A stretch of 64,000 bases of DNA from Salinispora mooreana (GTDB taxonomy: Bacteria > Actinomycetota > Actinomycetes > Mycobacteriales > Micromonosporaceae). The translations under genes and the position numbers were made by a program. A model generated the notes under the pieces. It was not told where the DNA came from, searched no databases, and worked only from the letters and a program-made list of their open reading frames with translations. The stretch spans positions 394,421 to 458,420 of the forward strand of contig NZ_KB900614.1 in NCBI RefSeq assembly GCF_000379065.1, in the 5' to 3' direction. Positions within the stretch are counted from its first letter, which is position 1. Each line of letters opens with the position of its first letter. Shown in pieces: positions 53,337 through 62,051 of the stretch.

Positions 53337-55154
53337 ATGCCGGTATCGGTCACCATGCCCCGGCTCGGTGAGAGCGTCACCGAGGGCACCGTCACGCGCT
53401 GGCTCAAGCAGGAGGGCGACACCGTCGAGGTTGACGAGCCGCTACTCGAGGTGTCGACCGACAAGGTCGACACGGAGATCCCGTCTCCCGCGGCTGGTGT
53501 ACTGACCCGCATCGTGGTTGGCGAGGACGAGACCGCCGAGGTCGGCAGCGAGCTGGCGACGATCGGCGATGAGGCCTCGGGCGACAACGGGGCGGCGGGC
53601 GGCGGCGAGGCCGAGTCACGGCAGTCGGCACCCGAGCAGACCGCCGCCGCCGAGGGCACCGGCCCGGAGCCAGAGCAGAAGCAGTCGGCTCCCGCGTCCT
53701 CGAGCGAGGGCAGCTCGTCGGGCGAGGGCAGCTCGTCGGGCGAGGGCAGCTCGTCGGGCGAGGGCAGCCCGGTGACGATGCCGGCCCTCGGCGAGAGCGT
53801 CACCGAGGGCACCGTCACCCGCTGGCTCAAGCAGGTCGGCGACACCGTCGAGGTAGACGAGCCGCTACTCGAGGTGTCGACCGACAAGGTGGACACCGAG
53901 ATCCCCTCGCCGGTCGCCGGGACCGTCCTGGAGATCACCGTGGCGGAGGACGAGACCGCCGATGTCGGCGCGACGCTGGCAATCGTCGGCGCGGCCGGCG
54001 CCGCGGCGAAGCCCAAGCCGAAGCCGGAGCCCAAGCCGAAGCCGGAACCCAAGCCGGAGCCAAAGCCCGAGCAGAAGGTCACTGAGCCGACCCCGGGCGT
54101 CTCCTACAACGAGCCGGCGGCCGAAGCCGAGAGCGCCTCCGATCCGGCGAAGGCGGAGCAGGCCGCCACCCCGTCCGCGCCCGCATCCCGGCCGGCGACG
54201 ACCGGCGGCACGGAGAACGCCGGGTACGTCACCCCGCTGGTCCGCAAGCTCGCCGGCGAGCACAAGGTTGACCTCACCACGGTCAAGGGCACTGGTGTGG
54301 GTGGCCGGATCCGCAAGCAGGACGTGCTCGACGCGGCCGAGCAGGCCCGCACCGCCAAGACGGCTCCGGCCCCGGCAGCGCAGCCCACCGCCCCCGCGGC
54401 GAAGCCGGCGGCCCGGCCCACGCCCAGCAGCAAGCGGGGCACCACCGAGAAGCTGCCGCGGATCCGTACGACCATCGCGAAGCGGATGCACGAGTCGCTG
54501 CACGAGATGGCGCAGCTCACCACCGTGGTCGAGGTCGACGTCACCCGGATCGCCAAGCTGCGGGCACAGGCGAAGGACACCTTCCAGCAGCGGCACGGCG
54601 TGAAGCTGTCCTTCCTGCCGTTCTTCGCCCTGGCCGCCGTCGAGGCATTGCAGGCGTACCCGATCGTCAACGCCCAGATGGACCTGGGGGCCGGGAAGAT
54701 CACCTACCCGGAGGCGGAGCACCTCGGCGTCGCCGTGGACACCGAGCGGGGCCTGATGGTGCCGGTCATCCACAATGCCGGTGACCTCAACCTGGGCGGC
54801 ATCGCCAAGCGGGTCGCCGACCTGGCTGAGCGTACCCGGACCAACAAGATCAGCCCGGATGAGCTCGCTGGCGCGACCTTCACGCTGACCAACACCGGCA
54901 GCCGGGGTGCCCTCTTCGACACCCCGATCGTGCCGTCGCCGCAGTCGGCGATGCTCGGCACGGGTGCCGTGGTCAAGCGCCCAGTCGTGGTCAACGACCC
55001 GGAACTGGGCGAGGTCGTGGCCGTCCGGTCGATGATCTACCTGGCCCTGTCGTACGACCACCGACTGATCGACGGTGCCGACGCTGCCCGTTTCCTTGGC
55101 ACGATCAAGGAGCGGCTGGAGGCCGGCAACTTCGAGGCCGAACTGGGCCGGTAA
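53337..55154 (+). CDS. sucB: Dihydrolipoamide acyltransferase (E2) with two lipoyl domains
   Basis: 605-residue E2 core component. Two lipoyl domains (about residues 1-75 and 145-220) each carry the lipoylation motif [12 protein letters not shown]. The first linker is Gly/Ser/Glu-rich with a DNA-level repeat; the second linker is a Lys/Pro/Glu run ([20 protein letters not shown]). A subunit-binding domain ([16 protein letters not shown]) and the catalytic domain with [14 protein letters not shown] follow. This is the DlaT/SucB type used in actinobacteria for pyruvate and possibly 2-oxoglutarate dehydrogenase. ATG at 53337 is chosen; an ATG 18 bases upstream is also possible. Confidence 0.94.
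   Translation: MPVSVTMPRLGESVTEGTVTRWLKQEGDTVEVDEPLLEVSTDKVDTEIPSPAAGVLTRIVVGEDETAEVGSELATIGDEASGDNGAAGGGEAESRQSAPEQTAAAEGTGPEPEQKQSAPASSSEGSSSGEGSSSGEGSSSGEGSPVTMPALGESVTEGTVTRWLKQVGDTVEVDEPLLEVSTDKVDTEIPSPVAGTVLEITVAEDETADVGATLAIVGAAGAAAKPKPKPEPKPKPEPKPEPKPEQKVTEPTPGVSYNEPAAEAESASDPAKAEQAATPSAPASRPATTGGTENAGYVTPLVRKLAGEHKVDLTTVKGTGVGGRIRKQDVLDAAEQARTAKTAPAPAAQPTAPAAKPAARPTPSSKRGTTEKLPRIRTTIAKRMHESLHEMAQLTTVVEVDVTRIAKLRAQAKDTFQQRHGVKLSFLPFFALAAVEALQAYPIVNAQMDLGAGKITYPEAEHLGVAVDTERGLMVPVIHNAGDLNLGGIAKRVADLAERTRTNKISPDELAGATFTLTNTGSRGALFDTPIVPSPQSAMLGTGAVVKRPVVVNDPELGEVVAVRSMIYLALSYDHRLIDGADAARFLGTIKERLEAGNFEAELGR
53706..53768 (+). repeat. 18-bp tandem repeat in the sucB linker
   Basis: Three and a half identical copies of GAGGGCAGCTCGTCGGGC encode the repeating EGSSSG linker between the lipoyl domains. 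Perfect identity at silent positions suggests recent expansion and likely length variation among strains. Confidence 0.9.
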
Positions 55155-55164
55155 CACCCGACCC

Positions 55165-55208
55165 GACGACGGTGGGCTGCCCGGTGATCCGGGCAGCCCA
55201 CCGTCGTC
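55165..55208. terminator. 20-bp perfect hairpin between sucB and the GntR gene
   Basis: Arms 55165-55184 and 55189-55208 pair perfectly around TGAT. It starts 11 bp after the sucB stop and touches the stop of the convergent GntR gene, so it can terminate both. Confidence 0.88.
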
Positions 55209-55436
55209 TCACGGGTCAGGCCGCTCCGCGACGAACACGCCGACGCCGTGGACGCCCTCGACGAACCCTTGCGTCTGAAGCACCAGGATCGCCTGGCGCA
55301 CGACCGTCTGCGACACGCCATGCTCCTGCCTGAGCTCGGCCGTTGACGGCAACTTCTCCCCTGGCGCCCACTCCCCGGACTCGATCCGCGCACGGATATG
55401 GTCCGCGAGCAGCACCCACTTCGCTTTGGCGGGCAT
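55209..55436 (-). CDS. Stand-alone GntR-type winged-helix regulator
   Basis: 75-residue protein consisting only of the GntR DNA-binding domain: ADHIRARIESGEWAPGEKLP, then ELRQEHGVSQTVVRQAILVL and the wing QGFVEGVHGVGVFV. There is no effector-binding domain. ATG at 55436 has GGGAG five bases upstream. Such mini-GntR proteins are common in Micromonosporaceae, often divergent from a small Cys/Trp protein; here that partner is broken. It might regulate the FUSC transporter. Confidence 0.85.
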   Translation of the reverse strand: MPAKAKWVLLADHIRARIESGEWAPGEKLPSTAELRQEHGVSQTVVRQAILVLQTQGFVEGVHGVGVFVAERPDP

Positions 55437-55616
55437 CCACACTCCCAGGTCTGCACCGCCATTCGACCATGACCGGCCGACACGGAGCGCAACTCGCCGA
55501 GGCGAAACACGCCGCGCGTACTCCCCCGGTGGCGGCGAACTGACCCGCCGGTCACAGGTGGGGCGGGCCAGGTGGTTGACCCTCGCGCAGGCCTGGCGGG
55601 CTAACGGTGGGCACTG

Positions 55617-55867
55617 GTGACGGAACGTCCGCACACGCCGCTGCGGCCGCTCTGGCTGTGCCGACGATGCGCCGCACCGTGGCCGTGCGGCTCCGCACGT
55701 TGACGCTGCTGCGGGAGTAGGCCCACGATCGGGTTGCGTTGATCATCTATCTCGGTGGGCTACTGTACGAGGCCACCGAGCAACTGCACGCGCTCAACCC
55801 GCAGGAGACGCCGGACGCGGGCCAGCTCTTCGATCGGTTCCTCGGCTGGCACCGAAGCCTGCGTTAG
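55617..55867 (+). pseudogene. Broken small CxxC...PWPC protein
   Basis: The GTG frame at 55617 reads PLRPLWLCRRCAAPWPCGSA and then hits TGA. The rest of the domain continues in another frame from about 55700 as LTLLRE, an in-frame TAG (55718-55720), then AHDRVALIIYLGGLLYEATE to a stop at 55867. Joined, the pieces match in style a small actinomycete family (sometimes labelled flavin reductase without evidence) that is usually encoded next to a GntR regulator. At least one frameshift and one nonsense codon are needed, so the gene is dead unless the sequence contains two errors. Confidence 0.65.
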
Positions 55868-55970
55868 GGGGACCAGCCCACCGGCGAACGGCACGAATGG
55901 CGGTGGAGCACCCCGTCGAAACCTCGCCAACGAGGTACGTCGCGAGTAGTTGGTTCGATACCCTACGCAG

Positions 55971-58235
55971 GTGTGGTCGCGACGCCGTCGTGCCCGGGAC
56001 TGGCTCCAGCAGCGGGATCCGGACTATTGCGCCACCCGACGTGCGACGCGGTTGACCCTCATCGCCTGCCTGCTCTTCTACGGCTGCCGGTACGGCCTGG
56101 GCAGCCCCCTCATGGCGGCATACGCGCTGTTCGGCACGCTCGCCGCGGGCGTGTTCGCCCAGTTGCCGGGCGGGCCGGCCCAGCGGGCCCGAACGCTACT
56201 CGCCGCGCTACCGGTCATCTGGCTCCTGGTCGCCACCGGGACCCTGCTGGCCGCGAGCACCTGGACCGCCACGACCGGCATGCTCGTGATCGGGTTCGCC
56301 GTCGCCTTCGCCGGGGTCAGTGGACCTCGCCTGATCGGCCTTGCCAGCGCGTTCCAACTCTCCTACATCCTGGCCAGCTTCCCCCCGTACCAGCCCGACA
56401 CGCTGCCGGAGCGGCTGGCCGGAGTGACGCTCGCCGTCGTTCTGGTCGCGGTAGCCGAGGTGACGCTCTGGCCCGGGCCCGCACCGGCCACCCCCGCGCA
56501 GCGCCTGGGCTGGGCCGCGCGGAGCACCGCCTCGTTCGTCGCCGCGCTCGCGGACATGTTGGCGGGGCAGCCCGCCGCCGCTGCGGAGGCCCGGCGACGC
56601 CAGGTCAACGCGGCCGACACCGTCACGCAGACCCAGATGTGGCGGCTGCCGCCGACCGAGCGGGCAACGTCGGCGAGCCGGCAGGACCACGCGCTGCGCG
56701 ACGCGGCCACCGATCTGCACCAGACGGTACGGCTCGCCGAGTGGCTCCGGCGGAGCGCCGCGACGACCACCGACGGGGATGTGGCGACATCCCTGCGGCG
56801 CTGCGCCGCGTCCCTGGGCCGCTCGGGCGACGCCCTGTTGGGCACGGAGCCGGCGTCCCGCGACACGGTGGTGACCATGGAGCACCAACAGCCGACCGCC
56901 GGGCGATCCGCCACCACCGGCCAGCTACGCGTGGCCGCGATCGCCCGGTCGCTGGCGCGGCACACGGACTTCGTCGCGACCGCCGTGCGGATTGCGGAAG
57001 GCCACCGTGACACCACCCACCAACCGGCCGGACCACACAGCTTCTGGTACCAACGACGAAGCGCCCCGTCGCTGTACTGGCAACGGCTGCGGATCCATCT
57101 CACCCCACGCTCGGTCTTCTTCCAACGCGCCCTTCGACTCGCCGTCGCCCTGGCCGCCGCCCGGCTGATCGCCGGGGTGCTGAATCTGGAGCACGGCTTC
57201 TGGGTGCTCCTGGCCATCCTGACGCTCCTGCGAACCTCCGCGGCGGACACGTGGGCCACGTTCCGCCGGGCCCTGGCCGGCACCCTCGTCGGCGCCGCCG
57301 CCGGGGCCCTGTTGTTGCTGGCCGCTCCCCAGCAGGAGACGTACGCGGTGCTCCTGCCACTGACGATGCTGCTGGCCCTGGGGGTGGGTCCGCTACTCGG
57401 ACTCGCCTGGGGGCAGGCTCTTCTCACGCTACTGCTGATCACCGCCTTCGCCCAGCTCACCCCGGCCGGCTGGGAGCTGGCCGGGATCCGCCTGCTGGAC
57501 GTCCTGACCGGCGCGGCGATCGGCGTCGGCGCCGGAATCCTCATGTGGCCCAAGGGCGGCGGTGGCGAACTCCGCCGGTACACGTCGGTCTACCTCGGCG
57601 CGGGCGCTCACGCGATCGAGGAGACTGTCATGAGGCTGGCGGGACGAGACCACGCATCCGGCCGAGCCCCCTCCCATCGTGGTGCGACGGGTGGCGAGCA
57701 GACGCTTGCGGCCGCGCACCGGGCGCAGATCCTCACCGACGCGTCGTTCTGCCAATACCACCTGGAGCGAAACCATCCGCGACCCATCGACGTGGACTGG
57801 GAGGCGGCCCTGGCCGCGGGGCATCGCATCGTACGCGGCGCGGAGCGATTCGGCACCGGCGACCGGGTCGGCACGCTGGCGCCCCGCTGGCCCGGGCCCG
57901 TAGACCAGCTCGCACGCCGAGCCGAACGGCTACGCTCCGACTACACCGGCCTGGCCAGCCGCCTGGCGCAGGGGCCACCTGCACGATGCGACTCCCGTCG
58001 CGCCACCAACGATGGGTGTCGTCGAACAGGTCCACGAGGTCATTCAGGACGGCGACCGAGGGGCCGACGTCCTGCACCTGATCGAGGTCGACCACTGGCT
58101 CGCCGATCTCGGCCGATCCCTCAACCGGATCCCGGCACGGCAAGAGGCGGGGGGCAGTTCGTTCGGACCGTCGAACCCGTCGCCCGGATAACGCGGACGC
58201 GTGTGTTGGCCGTAAAGGCGGATCTTGGCCTGTAG
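55971..58235 (+). CDS. FUSC-family membrane transporter, 3' end probably frameshifted
   Basis: Large inner-membrane protein with two blocks of about six helices (residues ~25-170 and ~385-530), as in aromatic-acid exporters of the FUSC family, each followed by a cytosolic helical region. The core family segment lies around FWVLLAILTLLRTSAADTWA. Near 57974 the frame changes quality: the annotated frame becomes Arg/Gly/Pro-rich to its stop at 58235, while the +1 frame continues a normal helical tail (VLHLIEVDHWLADLGRSLNR) to TAA at 58189-58191. One extra C around 57972-57976 would explain this. GTG at 55971 may be leaderless, with TACCCT seven bases before; TTG at 55950 is an alternative. The first 660-670 residues appear sound. 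Confidence 0.75.
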   Translation: MWSRRRRARDWLQQRDPDYCATRRATRLTLIACLLFYGCRYGLGSPLMAAYALFGTLAAGVFAQLPGGPAQRARTLLAALPVIWLLVATGTLLAASTWTATTGMLVIGFAVAFAGVSGPRLIGLASAFQLSYILASFPPYQPDTLPERLAGVTLAVVLVAVAEVTLWPGPAPATPAQRLGWAARSTASFVAALADMLAGQPAAAAEARRRQVNAADTVTQTQMWRLPPTERATSASRQDHALRDAATDLHQTVRLAEWLRRSAATTTDGDVATSLRRCAASLGRSGDALLGTEPASRDTVVTMEHQQPTAGRSATTGQLRVAAIARSLARHTDFVATAVRIAEGHRDTTHQPAGPHSFWYQRRSAPSLYWQRLRIHLTPRSVFFQRALRLAVALAAARLIAGVLNLEHGFWVLLAILTLLRTSAADTWATFRRALAGTLVGAAAGALLLLAAPQQETYAVLLPLTMLLALGVGPLLGLAWGQALLTLLLITAFAQLTPAGWELAGIRLLDVLTGAAIGVGAGILMWPKGGGGELRRYTSVYLGAGAHAIEETVMRLAGRDHASGRAPSHRGATGGEQTLAAAHRAQILTDASFCQYHLERNHPRPIDVDWEAALAAGHRIVRGAERFGTGDRVGTLAPRWPGPVDQLARRAERLRSDYTGLASRLAQGPPARCDSRRATNDGCRRTGPRGHSGRRPRGRRPAPDRGRPLARRSRPIPQPDPGTARGGGQFVRTVEPVARITRTRVLAVKADLGL

Positions 58236-58412
58236 GCGGTCGTACTGACGTTGGAGCAGGCGCATCCGCTCCTCCCCGGCTGCCGCACCGTCGCCCAGGC
58301 AGCGGAGAACATCGACACGCTCGCCCGTGGTCCGCTCCCGGCGGACGCGTACGCCGAGGTCGAGCGCCTGCTGGCGGATCTTCGGCAGATCCCAGCCGAA
58401 CCGGTCAGGTGA
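58236..58412 (+). pseudogene. C-terminal remnant of an aldo/keto reductase
   Basis: After the stop of the transporter frame, codons run to a TGA at 58410-58412 reading LEQAHPLLPGCRTVAQAAEN and then LPADAYAEVERLLADLRQ. This matches the last ~50 residues of aldo/keto reductases, where the NADPH-binding IPGCRTxEQ segment and the final helix lie. No N-terminal barrel or start codon is present. It looks like the relic of a deleted gene. Confidence 0.5.
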
Positions 58413-58457
58413 CCAACTCCACGCATCTATTGGTCACCAGTATCCGAGAATATGTGC

Positions 58458-59369
58458 ATGCGGATTCTGATGGCCGGCGCGTCCGGCTTCCTCGGCACCC
58501 GGCTGGCCGACCGACTCGCTGCGGACGGGCATCACGTGACCCGGTTGGTCCGCCGGCCGCCGCAGAGCGCCGACGAACGACAGTGGAGTCCGACCGCGGC
58601 GCAGCTCGACCCGGCGGTGGTGGCGGAGGCCGACGCCGTGGTCAACCTGGCCGGCGCGGGGGTCGGTGACCGCCGGTGGAACGACGAGTACCGGCGGGTC
58701 ATCCGCTCCAGTCGGGTGGACACCACCACCACGCTGGCGATCACGATCGCCGGGCTGCCGGCCGCCGACCGCCCGGAAGTACTGGTCAACTCGTCGGCGG
58801 TGGGGTGGTACGGCAACACCGGCGACCGGACCGTTGACGAGGAGGCGGCGGCCGGCGAGGGCTTCCTGGCCGATGTCTGCCGGGTGTGGGAGGCCGCGAC
58901 CCGGCCGGCCGAGGACGCCGGGGTGCGCGTGGTCCGGCTGCGGACCGGATTGCCGCTGCATCGCGACGGCGGCCTACTCAAGCCGATGGTGCTACCGTTC
59001 CGGCTCGGCATCGCGGGACGGTTGGGCAGCGGCCGGCAGTGGCTGCCCTGGATCGCGCTGGTGGACTGGCTGGACGCTGCCGCCCTCGCCATCGGGCGGG
59101 CCGACCTCACCGGCCCGGTCAACGCGGTCGGGCCAGCACCCGTGACCAACGCCGAGTTCACCCGGGAACTGGCCCGGCAGCTACACCGGCCGGCGATCAT
59201 CCCGATCCCGGCGCTGGCGCTGAAGGTGGCTCTCGGCGGCTTCGCGCAGGAGGCACTGACCAGCGCACGGGTCCTGCCAGGGGCGCTGACCCGGGCGGGA
59301 CTCACCTACCGCCACCCGGGTCTGACCAGCGCCCTACACGCCGCGCTCGCGGCGGAGCCGGACCGATGA
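58458..59369 (+). CDS. TIGR01777-type SDR epimerase
   Basis: 303-residue extended short-chain dehydrogenase of the SulA-like/TIGR01777 class. It has the Rossmann motif MAGASGFLGTRLADRL, the strand VVNLAGAGVGDRRWNDEYRR and the SSAVGWYGNTGDRTVDE region with the Tyr, plus the C-terminal domain QEALTSARVLPGALTRAGL. Substrate unknown in all members. ATG at 58458 is chosen over ATG at 58452 for better spacing from GAGAA. Syntenic with Rv2216 between the E2 gene and lipB. Confidence 0.88.
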   Translation: MRILMAGASGFLGTRLADRLAADGHHVTRLVRRPPQSADERQWSPTAAQLDPAVVAEADAVVNLAGAGVGDRRWNDEYRRVIRSSRVDTTTTLAITIAGLPAADRPEVLVNSSAVGWYGNTGDRTVDEEAAAGEGFLADVCRVWEAATRPAEDAGVRVVRLRTGLPLHRDGGLLKPMVLPFRLGIAGRLGSGRQWLPWIALVDWLDAAALAIGRADLTGPVNAVGPAPVTNAEFTRELARQLHRPAIIPIPALALKVALGGFAQEALTSARVLPGALTRAGLTYRHPGLTSALHAALAAEPDR

Positions 59370-59461
59370 ACGGCGAGCCGGTGCGGGGCACGACGACAAA
59401 GATCTGCCCTGGCGAGCTCTTCCCCGCAGGTCTGACCGGCGTGTCCAGGTCCGGTTGGTAA
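59366..59461 (+). CDS. Possible 31-residue coupled small ORF
   Basis: An ATG overlapping the SDR stop (ATGA) opens a 31-codon frame (MNGEPVRGTTTKICPGELF and onward) ending at TAA, 10 bp before the next gene. The overlap suggests coupling, and one cysteine is present, but the composition is unremarkable and no homologue is recognised. It may be a spacer rather than a gene. Confidence 0.25.
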   Translation: MNGEPVRGTTTKICPGELFPAGLTGVSRSGW

Positions 59462-59471
59462 CGTCCGCTGC

Positions 59472-61292
59472 GTGCCGACCTCGCCGTCCGTGGTGTCCCC
59501 GCCGACCCCACCCACGCCCGTTCGCCACCGCCGGGCAGATCTGATCGTGGCGCTCGTGGCGCTCGCCCTCGCGGTCTGGGTGACCAGTGGGCTCTGGCGG
59601 GACCCGAACGGTCGCACGATCATGGTCAACTCCAGCGACCAGGCGCTGTTCGAGTGGTTACTGGCCTTCGGTGGGCATGCTCTCACCCACGGGCAGAACC
59701 CGCTCTTCACCTACATGATCAACGTGCCCGATGGGGTCAACCTAGCGGTCAACACGTCGATCACCGTGTACGCGGCGCTCTTCGCGCCGCTGACCTACCT
59801 GATCGGGCCGCCGGCCACCTTCCTGGTGATCCTCACGCTCAACCTCGCCGCCACCGCGATCGCCTGGTACTGGCTACTCAACCGCCAGTTCGCCCGCAGT
59901 CCGCTCGCCGCCGGGCTGGGCGGGCTCTTCATCGGCTTCTCCCCCGGCATGGTCTCGCACGCCAACGCCCACCTGAACTGGACCGCCGGTTGGTTGGTGC
60001 CGCTGCTGATCTGGCGCGTCTTCGCACTACGTCGTAGCGGGCACCGGATCCGCGACGGTGTCCTGCTCGGTGTGCTGGTCGCGGTGGCGTTCTCCATCGC
60101 CGCCGAAGGGCTCTTCTTCACCGCGATCGCCCTCGGCCTCTTCGTCGCCGTCTGGGCGCTGCACCCGGCCAGCCGCGCCGAAGCACGCGCGGTGTTGCCG
60201 GGCTTCCTCGGCGGGCTCGCGGTGACCGCGCTGGTGGCGGGGGTGCTGCTGGCGTACCCACTGTGGCTGCACTTCGCCGGCCCGCAACGCTTCGACGGCA
60301 CCGGCTTCGACCCGGTGATCCACTCCGAGGACATCGCCGCGTACGGCGCGTACCCTCGGCGCTCGATCGCCGGCGAGGCCGGGCTCCGGACCGGCCTCGC
60401 CCCGAACCCCACCGAGGAGAACTCGTTCTTCGGGATACCGCTGCTGCTGCTCGCCATCGCCTCCTTCGTGCTGCTGTGGCGGCGCGTCCAGCAGGCGCCC
60501 CAGCGGGCCACGCTCTGGGCACTCGGGGCGGTGGCCGTGGTCTTCACCGTGCTGTCGTTCGGGCCGCAGGCCACGTTTGACGGCCGCCGCCTCGACCTGC
60601 CGATGCCCTTCGACCTGTTGGCTCACCTACCGGTGGTGAACGCCGCGCTGCCCGCCCGGTTGGCGCTGGTCGTGGCGCCGGTGATCGGGGTGCTGCTCGC
60701 GTACACGGTGGATGCGCTCCGGGCCGAACCACCACGGTCCCGGCCGGCCCGGCTCGCCTGGCTGGCGGCGTTCGCCGTGGCGCTGGTACCGCTGACTCCG
60801 ACCCCGCTGATCACCATCGAGCGGGAGCCGATCCCGCGCTTCTTCACCTCCGGCATCTGGCGGGACTACGTCTCACCGGGCGGGGTCCTCACGCCGATAC
60901 CGCTGACCGTGGACGTGTACCCGGACGGGCAACGGTGGCAGGCGCACGTTCTCGCGGACCGGCAGGGCGAGTTCCGAATCCCGTCCGGGTTCTTCCTCGG
61001 CCCGGGCGGTCCGGACGGGCGCGGCCGGATCGGTCCGGTGCCCCGGCCGCTGAGCGCCATCCTCGACGAGGCCGCCCGCTTGGATGTGGTGCCGATCGTC
61101 ACCGAGGGCACCCGGGAAGATGTCCAAGCCGACCTGCGGCACTGGCAGATCGAGACTTTGGTGCTCCCGGACCAGGTACACGGGGCGAAGTGGGCCGTCG
61201 ATGAGGAGGCGCTCCGGCAGACCGCCACCGAGCTGTTCGGTGAGCCGGAGCGGGTCGAGGACGTCTGGGTCTGGCGGGTCTCGCCCGGCTGA
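59472..61292 (+). CDS. GT-C-like polytopic membrane protein, putative glycosyltransferase
   Basis: 606-residue protein with about ten membrane helices. After the first helix, a luminal loop contains the acidic/polar segment SSDQALFEWLLAFGGHAL and the loop NPLFTYMINVPDGVNLAVNT, resembling GT-C fold transferases that use lipid-linked sugars. Other helices include FLGGLAVTALVAGVLLAYPL. The last ~140 residues are a soluble extracytoplasmic domain. No catalytic residue can be confirmed, so the enzyme class is an inference. GTG at 59472. No partner gene for a sugar pathway is adjacent. Confidence 0.65.
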   Translation: MPTSPSVVSPPTPPTPVRHRRADLIVALVALALAVWVTSGLWRDPNGRTIMVNSSDQALFEWLLAFGGHALTHGQNPLFTYMINVPDGVNLAVNTSITVYAALFAPLTYLIGPPATFLVILTLNLAATAIAWYWLLNRQFARSPLAAGLGGLFIGFSPGMVSHANAHLNWTAGWLVPLLIWRVFALRRSGHRIRDGVLLGVLVAVAFSIAAEGLFFTAIALGLFVAVWALHPASRAEARAVLPGFLGGLAVTALVAGVLLAYPLWLHFAGPQRFDGTGFDPVIHSEDIAAYGAYPRRSIAGEAGLRTGLAPNPTEENSFFGIPLLLLAIASFVLLWRRVQQAPQRATLWALGAVAVVFTVLSFGPQATFDGRRLDLPMPFDLLAHLPVVNAALPARLALVVAPVIGVLLAYTVDALRAEPPRSRPARLAWLAAFAVALVPLTPTPLITIEREPIPRFFTSGIWRDYVSPGGVLTPIPLTVDVYPDGQRWQAHVLADRQGEFRIPSGFFLGPGGPDGRGRIGPVPRPLSAILDEAARLDVVPIVTEGTREDVQADLRHWQIETLVLPDQVHGAKWAVDEEALRQTATELFGEPERVEDVWVWRVSPG

Positions 61293-61366
61293 GCCGCGGG
61301 ACGGGCGTACCGGTGAGTCGGATCACGAGCCGGGGCGACTGGCGGGTACGAGACTAGGCTGGGCCC

Positions 61367-62008
61367 GTGAGCACGACTACCCCGGATCTGACCGTTGTCC
61401 GCGCCGGCACTCTCGGCTACGAGGCCGCGTGGGAGGAGCAGCGCCGGCTGCACGAGTCGGTGGTTACCGACGAACGTGGCGACGCCGTGCTGCTGGTGGA
61501 GCACCCCAGCGTCTACACCGCGGGCAAACGCACCGAGCCGTGGGACCGGCCGATGGACGGTACGCCGGTCATCGACGTTGACCGGGGCGGCAAGATCACC
61601 TGGCATGGTCCGGGTCAGCTCGTCGGGTATCCGATCCTGCGCCTACCCAACCCCGTCGACGTGGTCGCGTACGTGCGCCGGGTTGAGCAGATGTTGATCG
61701 ATGTCTGTGCCGAGTTCGGGCTGGTGGCCGGCCGGATCGAGGGACGCAGCGGAGTATGGGTGCCGGCGGACGACCGCGGGCCCGCGCGCAAGGTCGCCGC
61801 CATCGGGATCCGCGTCGCCCGCGGCGTCACCCTGCACGGCTTCTCGCTGAACTGTGACTGCGACCTGACGTACTACGACCGGATCGTGCCGTGCGGCATC
61901 AGCGACGCCGGGGTGACCTCGCTCGCCGCCGAGTTGGGCCGACGGGTGACTGTGGCGGACACCCTTCCGGTGGTCGAGCGGCACCTACCCACCCTCATCG
62001 AACCCTGA
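61367..62008 (+). CDS. lipB: Lipoyl(octanoyl) transferase
   Basis: 213-residue enzyme that transfers octanoyl from acyl carrier protein to lipoyl domains (SucB, GcvH). Conserved elements are [33 protein letters not shown], the catalytic Lys in [19 protein letters not shown] and the catalytic Cys in [17 protein letters not shown] at 61367. In mycobacteria lipA follows; here a convergent ABC transporter lies downstream and lipA is outside the window. Confidence 0.96.
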   Translation: MSTTTPDLTVVRAGTLGYEAAWEEQRRLHESVVTDERGDAVLLVEHPSVYTAGKRTEPWDRPMDGTPVIDVDRGGKITWHGPGQLVGYPILRLPNPVDVVAYVRRVEQMLIDVCAEFGLVAGRIEGRSGVWVPADDRGPARKVAAIGIRVARGVTLHGFSLNCDCDLTYYDRIVPCGISDAGVTSLAAELGRRVTVADTLPVVERHLPTLIEP

Positions 62009-62051
62009 GCCGACCGCACCGGCCCGCTGGGTGGGCCGCACACCGGGTCGC

